A stretch of DNA of 53,823 nucleotides from Symbiobacterium sp. Lineage in GTDB: Bacteria > Bacillota > Sulfobacillia > UBA995 > UBA9673. The DNA is taken from assembly GCA_020725405.1 (NCBI GenBank), contig DYFB01000082.1, positions 1 to 53,823 of the forward strand, read 5' to 3'. The notes beneath the pieces are model-generated. The model searched no databases and had not been told where the DNA came from. It saw only the letters and a list, made by a program, of their open reading frames with translations. Every line of letters starts with the position of its first letter. The stretch's first letter is position 1. The translations under genes and the position numbers were made by a program. Below are positions 47,093 through 53,823 of the stretch, piece after piece.

Positions 47093-48180
47093 CGGGGAAG
47101 GGGACGACCGGTGGACCCGGGACCCCCGAGCCGTTCGTGGGCGCGGCGGCGGCGGGGAGGGCCGCCCCGGGCCCGGGTCCGGCCGGGCTCGGGGTTATCG
47201 TAGCTGGCGTGAAGATGACCTCACCGGTGATGACGGCTTCGGGGACGTTCGGCTACGGGCGGGAGTACGCCGGGCTCGTCGACATAGCCAAGCTCGGGGC
47301 GGTGGTGGTGAAGGGCACCTCGCTCGAGCCCTGGACCGGTAACCCTCCTCCGCGGACGGTGGAGACGGCGGCCGGGATGCTCAACTCAATCGGGCTCGAG
47401 AATCCCGGGGTGGAGCACGTCCTGCGTGAGGAGCTGCCCTGGCTCGCCGTTTTCGGCGTTCCCATCATCGTCAACATCGTCGGGCGGACGGTGGATGAGT
47501 ACGCCGAGGTTGCCCGGAGGCTCGAGGGGGCTCCCGGAGTGGCCGCTCTTGAGGCCAACATCTCCTGCCCTAACGTCAAGGAGGGCGGCCTGGCCTTCGG
47601 GGCCGACCCCGGGTCGGCCGCCGCCGTCGTCGAGGCGGTTCGCCGGGCAAGCTCTCTGCCCCTCATCGTCAAGCTGACCCCGAATGTCTCCGACGTGGCC
47701 GCTCTGGCGAGGAGTGTGGTCGACGCCGGAGCCGACGCGGTCTCCCTGATCAACACTCTGGTCGGCATGGCCATCGATGCCGAGACCGGCCGGCCCCTCC
47801 TCCCCCGGGAGACGGGGGGGTTGTCGGGGCCGGCGGTGAAGCCGGTGGCCCTGGCCATGGTCTACCGGGTGGCCCAGGCGGTCGCTGTCCCGGTCATCGG
47901 CATGGGCGGTATCCGGACCGGCCGGGACGCGGTCGAGTTCCTGATGGCCGGGGCCTCGGCCGTGGCCGTCGGAACCGCCGTCTTCATCGATCCGCAGGCG
48001 CCCCTGCGCGTGGCCGAGGAGATTGCCGGCTTCCTCGACCGCCGGGGCCTGCGGCACGTGCGGGACCTCGTCGGCCTGGCCAACGCCCGCTTCGTGGGGC
48101 GGCCCCCGGAACCGTGGACGCCGCCGGCTCCCGGCGCCGGTCCCGCCGACCGCGCCACTCGAGAGGAGGAGTCGCTGTGA
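47089..48180 (+). CDS. pyrD: Dihydroorotate dehydrogenase, catalytic subunit (class 1B)
   Basis: MTASGTFGYGREYAGLVDIAKLGAVVVKGTSLEPWTGNPPPR, NISCPNVKEGG, VIGMGGIRTGRDAVEFLMAGASAVAVGTA. Confidence 0.95.
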   Translation: MTGKGTTGGPGTPEPFVGAAAAGRAAPGPGPAGLGVIVAGVKMTSPVMTASGTFGYGREYAGLVDIAKLGAVVVKGTSLEPWTGNPPPRTVETAAGMLNSIGLENPGVEHVLREELPWLAVFGVPIIVNIVGRTVDEYAEVARRLEGAPGVAALEANISCPNVKEGGLAFGADPGSAAAVVEAVRRASSLPLIVKLTPNVSDVAALARSVVDAGADAVSLINTLVGMAIDAETGRPLLPRETGGLSGPAVKPVALAMVYRVAQAVAVPVIGMGGIRTGRDAVEFLMAGASAVAVGTAVFIDPQAPLRVAEEIAGFLDRRGLRHVRDLVGLANARFVGRPPEPWTPPAPGAGPADRATREEESL

Positions 48181-48974
48181 CGGCGAGAGAACCCGCGCCT
48201 CCGCCACTGGCGGTCGCTCTTGACTTCCCGGAGCCCGGACCAGCCCTGGACCTAGGGTCTCGCCTGGTGGGCCGGGTGGCCTACGTCAAGGTGGGGCTCG
48301 AACTCTACACCGCCGCGGGTCCGGCCGTGGTGACCGCCCTGCGCGAACTCGGACACGAGGTCTTCCTCGACCTCAAGCTCCATGACATACCCAACACGGT
48401 CGCCCGGGCGACGGCGGCGGCGGGCCGGTTGGGGGCGAGTCTTGTCACCGTCCACGCGAGCGGCGGACAGGGCATGCTCGAGGCCGCGAGGGAGGCCGCA
48501 GCCCGGGCGGCCGGGCTCGGCGCGGGTCGGGACGCGCGGCTCAGGGTTCTGGGAGTCACGGTCCTGACCAGCCTCGACCAGGCCGGGCTCGCCGCCACGG
48601 GCGTGGCCGGGCACCTCACCGACCAGGTCCATCGGCTGGCGGCCCTGGCCTCGAGCGCCGGCCTCGACGGGGTTGTCGCCTCGCCGCGAGAGACCGTCCA
48701 GCTCCGGGCTGTCCATCCTCCGCCGTTCCTCATCGTGACTCCCGGGGTGCGGCCCACGTGGGCGGCGGGGACGGGGGACCAGGCGAGGGTGTCCACGCCG
48801 CGCGCGGCCATTCTGGCCGGGGCGGACCTCGTCGTCGTCGGCCGGCCCATCACCTCGGCCGCCGACCCGGCCGCCGCCGCGGAGCGGATCGGGTCGGAGA
48901 TTCTGGCCGCCCTGGCCGAACGCGGCCGCCCGCGGCTGTTCGGGGAGGCCATCGGGAAGGAGAGAGACGGTTGA
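48177..48974 (+). CDS. pyrF: Orotidine-5'-phosphate decarboxylase
   Basis: FLDLKLHDIPNTVARA, VTVHASGG, LIVTPGVRP, LVVVGRPIT. Confidence 0.94.
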   Translation: MTAREPAPPPLAVALDFPEPGPALDLGSRLVGRVAYVKVGLELYTAAGPAVVTALRELGHEVFLDLKLHDIPNTVARATAAAGRLGASLVTVHASGGQGMLEAAREAAARAAGLGAGRDARLRVLGVTVLTSLDQAGLAATGVAGHLTDQVHRLAALASSAGLDGVVASPRETVQLRAVHPPPFLIVTPGVRPTWAAGTGDQARVSTPRAAILAGADLVVVGRPITSAADPAAAAERIGSEILAALAERGRPRLFGEAIGKERDG

Positions 48975-49582
48975 CCAGGAAGAGACTTACGCCTGAAAGC
49001 GTCCTTGCCCGCCTCCGGGAGGTCGGGGCCATCGCCGACGGGCATTTCCACCTCACCTCCGGAAAGCACAGCCCCGTGTTCGTCCAGTGCTCGAAGGTCC
49101 TGCAGTTCCCGGAGGACGCGACGGCCATAGGGGCCGCTCTGGCGCGCCGGTTCAGGGACGTCGAGGTCTCCCTCGTCGCCGGCCCGGCCATGGGCGGGGT
49201 GATCCTTGCCCACGAGGTGGCCCGGGCTCTCGGTGTCAGGAGCGCCTTCACCGAGAAGCAGAACGGAGCGCAGGTCTTCCGGCGGGGCTTCCGGCTGGGG
49301 CCCGAGGACCGGGTCCTCCTCGTCGAGGACGTTCTCACCACGGGAGGCTCCGTCCTTCGCTCGGCCGCGGCGGTCAAGGCCGCCGGGGCCGCAGTGGTCG
49401 GGGTGGGCCTCATCATCGACCGGACGGCCGGGAAAGCCGCCGAGTGCCTCGGCCTCGGCCCCGACGTCCCCGTTCACGCTCTGGCCTTTCTCGACGCTCC
49501 GGCCTACCTTCCGGAGCACTGCCCGCTCTGCCGGGAAGGACGTCCTCTGGTCCGCCCGAAGGAGCAGGAGCCCGTGGGCTAG
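48971..49582 (+). CDS. pyrE: Orotate phosphoribosyltransferase (TTG start)
   Basis: GHFHLTSGKHSPVFVQCSKVLQFP, GPAMGGVILAHEVARAL, VLLVEDVLTTGGSVLRS. Confidence 0.94.
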   Translation: MTRKRLTPESVLARLREVGAIADGHFHLTSGKHSPVFVQCSKVLQFPEDATAIGAALARRFRDVEVSLVAGPAMGGVILAHEVARALGVRSAFTEKQNGAQVFRRGFRLGPEDRVLLVEDVLTTGGSVLRSAAAVKAAGAAVVGVGLIIDRTAGKAAECLGLGPDVPVHALAFLDAPAYLPEHCPLCREGRPLVRPKEQEPVG

Positions 49583-51483
49583 TCCGGCTCGGGGTTCTCC
49601 CGGCTGAGGAGCCAGGCCTCGATGACCGCCCTGGCCACCGGAGCCGCCGAGCCGGCGCCGCTTCCGCCCTGCTCGACGACGACGGCGATGGCTAGGCGGG
49701 GGTCGCCGTAGGGGACGAAGCAGATGAACCAGCCGTCGTCGTCCTCGCCGGATCCCGTCCTCTCGTGGGTCCCGGTCTTCCCGGCGACGCTGACCCCCCA
49801 CCGGGCCTCGAAGGCCGGTCCGAAAACCGACGCGGCCGTTCCCCGGACGGGCGAGGTTCCCATGGCCGCGCCGCGCATGGCCTCCCTGACGGCGAGCAGG
49901 GTCCCGGGCGACAGGCCGAGCTCGCCGGCGACCTCCGGCTTGGCCCGGACGAGGGTGAGACCGTCCCGGTCCAGAACCTCGTCGATGACGTAAGGGCGGT
50001 AGAGCGTCCCTCCGTTGGCCAGGGCCGCGGTGAGGAGGGCCAGGTGGAGCGGGGTGTGGGCGTGGAGACCCTCGCCGATGGCCGCGTCCATGACCTCGGC
50101 CGGCCAGAAGGTCGGGTCGTCCGGGAAGGCGGCGGCCTTCGCCTCCGGGCCGGGGACAGTCCCGGCCGGGTCTCCGTCAGCCACCGGCCCGGAGCGGCCC
50201 GGTCCGAGGGCTCCCCGCGGAGCGTAGAGGTCGAGCCCGACCGGCCGGCCGAGACCGAAGCGGCGGGCCATGCTGGCCAGCCGGTCTATTCCCAGCCTCA
50301 GGCCCATCTCGTAGAAGTAGACGTTGCAGGAGACCATCAGGGCCTCCCGGAGCCTCACCCGGCCGTGTCCTCCCGGCTTCCAGCAGCGCTTCGGGATGCG
50401 GGGGTGGGTCCCGGTGTCGACCACGGCCTCCCCGGTCGTCGTCACCCCGGCCTCGAGGGCGGCGGCCGCGGTGACGACCTTGAAGGCCGACCCGGGGGCG
50501 TAGAGCCCCCGGGAGACCCGGTCGAGAAAGGGACTCGATGGGTCGCGGTAGAGCCCCGCCGCCTCGGACCGTGGGCCGGGCAGGACGAGAAGGTTCGGGT
50601 CGAAGGACGGCTGGCTCACGAGGGCCAGGACCGCGCCTGTCCGCGGGTCGAGGACGACGACGGCTCCGCCCGGACGCGCCCCGCCGCTGGTCTCTGAAGG
50701 GCCCCCGAGCCGGGTCAGGGCGGCGCTGAGGCTTTCGTAGGCGGCTCTTTGGAGGACCGCGTCCAGGGTGAGCCGGACGTCGAGTCCCGGCTCGCCCTCC
50801 TGGGTGAGAAGGACCGTCGTGGAGTGTCCCGCGGCGTCGACCTCGTGCACCGTGCGGCCGGCCCGGCCGCGGAGAAGCCAGTCGCAGGCGGCCTCGACGC
50901 CGGTGACGCCGCGGAGGTCGCCGGGGCGGTAGAGATCGGGGTAGGTGAAGACATCCCGGGCCGAGACCTCCCCGAGGTAGCCGACGACGTGAGCGGCGAC
51001 CGGTCCCAGGGGGTACTCGCGCACCGGTTCCCAACCCAGGCTGAGGCCGCTGAGCTCGGGCTCCCTCTCGGCCAGCCTGGTGTAGGTCCGGGGGTCGAGG
51101 TCGGGGAGGACGTAGGCGGCCGGGAAGACCCGGTATTCCAGGCTCTGGAGGGCTCGGTGGAGCCCCGGGTCGTCGGGCCCGAAGAGGAGGGCGAGCCGGG
51201 TGAGGGCCTCGCCCGGCTGGAAAGCTTCCCCCGGTTGGAGGTAGGCCGTCAGGGAGACGCGGTCGGCGGCCAGGACCACACCGCGCCGGTCGAGGATGCG
51301 CCCGCGCGGGACGGGTGTGAGGACCTCGCGCACCGCGTTCTCGCGAGCGAGGGCGGTATAGGCCTCCCCGAGGAAGACCTGGAGCTGGACCAGGCGAAGG
51401 ATGAGGGCCAGGAAGGCGGCGGCGACGCAGAGGAAAAGGACGTCCAGCCGAGCCGGAGGGGGCTTTCGGAGCACCGTCGTCAC
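49579..51483 (-). CDS. Penicillin-binding protein 2 (class B PBP, transpeptidase)
   Basis: RGRILDRRGVVLAADR, YAPGSAFKVVTAAAALE (SxxK), SCNVYFYEMG (SxN), VAGKTGTHER (KTG). Confidence 0.93.
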   Translation of the reverse strand: MTTVLRKPPPARLDVLFLCVAAAFLALILRLVQLQVFLGEAYTALARENAVREVLTPVPRGRILDRRGVVLAADRVSLTAYLQPGEAFQPGEALTRLALLFGPDDPGLHRALQSLEYRVFPAAYVLPDLDPRTYTRLAEREPELSGLSLGWEPVREYPLGPVAAHVVGYLGEVSARDVFTYPDLYRPGDLRGVTGVEAACDWLLRGRAGRTVHEVDAAGHSTTVLLTQEGEPGLDVRLTLDAVLQRAAYESLSAALTRLGGPSETSGGARPGGAVVVLDPRTGAVLALVSQPSFDPNLLVLPGPRSEAAGLYRDPSSPFLDRVSRGLYAPGSAFKVVTAAAALEAGVTTTGEAVVDTGTHPRIPKRCWKPGGHGRVRLREALMVSCNVYFYEMGLRLGIDRLASMARRFGLGRPVGLDLYAPRGALGPGRSGPVADGDPAGTVPGPEAKAAAFPDDPTFWPAEVMDAAIGEGLHAHTPLHLALLTAALANGGTLYRPYVIDEVLDRDGLTLVRAKPEVAGELGLSPGTLLAVREAMRGAAMGTSPVRGTAASVFGPAFEARWGVSVAGKTGTHERTGSGEDDDGWFICFVPYGDPRLAIAVVVEQGGSGAGSAAPVARAVIEAWLLSRENPEPD

Positions 51484-51540
51484 CTACCCGGGATATAGCT
51501 ATTCAGCCGGGACCGGCGTCTGGACGTCGCCCGGGGCCCG

Positions 51541-51590
51541 GCAGGAAGGCGAGGGGCGCGGGAGGAAGGCGAGGGGCGCGGGAGGAACAG
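51541..51590. repeat. 20-bp tandem repeat, about 2.5 units (GSAGGAAGGCGAGGGGCGCG)
   Basis: Units at 51541, 51561, partial at 51581, between PBP2 and response regulator. Confidence 0.8.
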
Positions 51591-51600
51591 TACGGGGGAC

Positions 51601-52455
51601 ATGAGTCGGAAAATCCTTGTGGTCGACGACGAGGCGAACATCCGCGAGCTTATCTGCCTCTACCTCAGGCAGGCCGGTTTCGAGCCGGTGGAGGCGGAGA
51701 GCGGCCGGGTGGCTCTGGAGCTCCACCGCAGCGAGTCACCTGACCTGGTCATTCTCGACCTGATGCTCCCGGAGCGCGACGGGTGGGAGGTCTGCCGGGA
51801 GATACGGGCCTCGGCCGACACCCCGATCATCATGCTCACGGCCCGCGATGCGGAAACCGAGAAGCTCCTCGGCTTTGCCCTCGGAGCCGACGACTATGTA
51901 ACCAAGCCCTTCGAGCCGAGGGAGCTCGTCGCCCGGGTCCGGGCGGTGCTTCGGCGCGTGGTCCCTCGAGCGGCCGGCGCCGGCGCCGAGACCGGGACCG
52001 CAGCCCGGGGACCGGGCGCGGTCCCGGGCGGCGGACGCTCGGTCGGAGGGGAGACCCCCGGCCCCGGCAGGGCTCCTTCCCCGTCGGGGTCGGCCGCGGC
52101 GGGCCAGCCGGAGGTCGAGAGGGTCCCGCCCATCTTCGATTTCGGGTCCTTCCGCCTGAACCGCCTCAGCCGCGAGCTCGAGGTGAAGGGGAGGGTGGTG
52201 AACTGCCCGGCCAAGGAGTTCGACCTCCTCTGGCTCCTGGCCGCCCACCCCGGCCGCGTTTTCAGCCGCGAGGAACTCCTGCGGCGGGTTTGGGGGTACG
52301 ACTACTTCGGCGACCTCCGCACCGTGGACGTCCATGTGCGCCGGATACGCCAGAAGATCGAGCCGCGCCCCGATCAGCCGCGGTACATCCAGACGGTGTG
52401 GGGGATAGGCTACAAGTTCAAGCCGGCCCGGGATGACCGGGACGGTGAGGGGTAG
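51601..52455 (+). CDS. OmpR/PhoB-family response regulator with long low-complexity interdomain linker
   Basis: KILVVDDEANIRELICLYL, LVILDLMLPERDGWEVC, ADDYVTKPFEPRELVARV; winged helix LRRVWGYDYFGDLRTVDVHVRRIRQKIE. Confidence 0.94.
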   Translation: MSRKILVVDDEANIRELICLYLRQAGFEPVEAESGRVALELHRSESPDLVILDLMLPERDGWEVCREIRASADTPIIMLTARDAETEKLLGFALGADDYVTKPFEPRELVARVRAVLRRVVPRAAGAGAETGTAARGPGAVPGGGRSVGGETPGPGRAPSPSGSAAAGQPEVERVPPIFDFGSFRLNRLSRELEVKGRVVNCPAKEFDLLWLLAAHPGRVFSREELLRRVWGYDYFGDLRTVDVHVRRIRQKIEPRPDQPRYIQTVWGIGYKFKPARDDRDGEG

Positions 52456-52459
52456 TCCA

Positions 52460-53823
52460 TTGTCGATCCGGGAGCGCCTGGTCGCCAGCCACTTCGTCCT
52501 CGTTCTGGCTGTGGTCCTGCTCATCGGGCTTGTCTCGTTGGGTCTCGTCCGCGGCTTCATCCTCCGCTCCGCCACGGCCACCCTCACCGAGCAGGCCGAG
52601 CAAATCGCCGGGGTCCTTGACCGGCGCGTCTTCCTTCCGGACGACCGTGCGGGCCTACCGGCAGCGGGAGCTCTGGTCCGGATTATGAGCCAGCTCACGG
52701 GGGCCGACGTTCTGGTCCTGACTTCCACCGGGCGGGTGCTGGTGACTTCGGAGCGTCTTCGACCGCTCCTCGGAGGCGTCTTTCTCGCCGACCGGGTGGC
52801 CGACGCCCTGGAGGAGGGAAGGACCGTCTCCGAGACGTTCAGAGACCCGCTCGGCCGGCTCTCGGTCATCGTCGTCAGCCCGCTCCCCGGCGATCCAGGC
52901 GCGGCGGGGACGGCCGGGGCCGTGGCCCTGGTCAAACCGGTCGTCGAGGTCGGGCGGACCCTCGAGCGGCTTCTCGTCCTCTTCACCGCCGCCTCGCTCG
53001 CCGGTCTGGTGCTGTCGCTGGTCGTCAGTCTGCTGCTCGCCCGCACCCTGACCCGCCCCCTCCGGGCTCTGGAGACGGCCGCCACCAGGGTGGCGGCGGG
53101 CGACTTCGAGCACCGGGTGCCGGTCACAGCGGACGAGCTCGGCCGGGTTGCGGCCGCCTTCAACTCCATGGCCGCCCGCTTGGGTCAGCTGCAGCGGGAG
53201 CGCCAGGAGCTCTACGCCAGCGTCTCCCACGAGCTCCGGACCCCGGTCACGTCCATCAAGGGGTTCGCCCAGGCCGTCCAGGACGGGGTCGGCAGCCCCG
53301 AGGACAAGAAACGTCACCTGGCCATCATCCAGGAGGAGGCGGCAAGGCTCGAGCGGCTTGTGACCGATCTCTTCCAGCTCTCCCGGCTGGAGGCCGGACA
53401 GGTCAGCTTCGAGTGGACGAACGTGGACCTCTCCGCGCTGGTCACCCGGGCGGTTTCCAAGTTCGGGCCGCGGGCCGAGGACGGCGGGGTCGCGCTCGTC
53501 CTTGAGGGCGCTCGTCCGGAGCAGAGCCCCGGACCGCTCGTCAGGGGCGACCCGGACCGGCTTGAGCAGGTCCTGGCGAACCTCCTAGAGAACGCTCTCC
53601 GGTTTACCCCCCGGGGGGGGCGGGTCACCGTAAGACTCGAGCGCGAGCCGGGACCCAGGGAGGTCGTCGTCTCGGTCGAGGACACCGGGCCGGGCATACC
53701 GCCCGAAGATCTTGAGCGGGTCTTCGACCGCTTCTACACCGTGGATCGGTCGCGGGCGCGGCGGAAGGCGGGCACCGGGCTGGGGCTGGCCATAGCCAGG
53801 GAGATCGTCGAGGCCCACGGGGG
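52460..53823 (+). CDS. HAMP-domain sensor histidine kinase (TTG start; truncated by window edge, absent from ORF track)
   Basis: Open frame to window end: YASVSHELRTPVTSIKGFAQAVQDG (H box), NLLENALRFTPRGG (N box), DTGPGIPPEDLERVFDRFYTVDRS, GTGLGLAIAREIVEAHGG. Confidence 0.93.
   Translation, partial: MSIRERLVASHFVLVLAVVLLIGLVSLGLVRGFILRSATATLTEQAEQIAGVLDRRVFLPDDRAGLPAAGALVRIMSQLTGADVLVLTSTGRVLVTSERLRPLLGGVFLADRVADALEEGRTVSETFRDPLGRLSVIVVSPLPGDPGAAGTAGAVALVKPVVEVGRTLERLLVLFTAASLAGLVLSLVVSLLLARTLTRPLRALETAATRVAAGDFEHRVPVTADELGRVAAAFNSMAARLGQLQRERQELYASVSHELRTPVTSIKGFAQAVQDGVGSPEDKKRHLAIIQEEAARLERLVTDLFQLSRLEAGQVSFEWTNVDLSALVTRAVSKFGPRAEDGGVALVLEGARPEQSPGPLVRGDPDRLEQVLANLLENALRFTPRGGRVTVRLEREPGPREVVVSVEDTGPGIPPEDLERVFDRFYTVDRSRARRKAGTGLGLAIAREIVEAHG

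Noticed and set aside
48305-49801. 498-aa minus-strand ORF
   Set aside because: Antisense to pyrF/pyrE; Arg/Ser/Pro-rich shadow frame.

Overview
High-GC (Firmicutes-type) chromosomal window built on the conserved division/sporulation neighbourhood downstream of ftsZ: ftsZ(3' end)-spoIIGA-sigE-sigG-spoIIR ... ymxH-nrdR ... pgeF-(HlyD-like)-yggS-yggT-divIVA-yggU ... lspA-rluD ... pyrR-pyrB-pyrC-pyrK-pyrD-pyrF-pyrE, then PBP2 and an OmpR-type two-component system running off the right edge. Accessory genes sit between these blocks: stalk-domain HtrA and PPC surface proteins, an ECF sigma/anti-sigma pair, an intein-containing B12-dependent ribonucleotide reductase, a NicO-like Ni/Co transporter, a 4-hydroxybutyryl-CoA dehydratase-like enzyme, a GH31 glycosidase, a zinc-ribbon/PH-like pair, an SCP2-cupin fusion, NfeD/SPFH and several envelope enzymes. 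Strongest leads: (1) a spoIIG-type promoter with a 22-bp spacer and candidate 0A boxes; (2) two NrdR-box-like sites flanking a consensus -10 upstream of nrdR; (3) a nrdJ intein with a degenerate LAGLIDADG motif (LGGLIESRG); (4) two PyrR-loop/terminator attenuators in the pyr operon; (5) many intergenic regions carrying their own GC-rich short tandem repeat; (6) three convergent gene pairs overlapping by exactly 4 nt at CTAG/CTAA; (7) an uncharacterised zinc-ribbon + duplicated PH-like two-gene operon. No CRISPR array, tRNA, rRNA, transposase or prophage was recognised. Family names come from motif recognition by eye, not from database searches.
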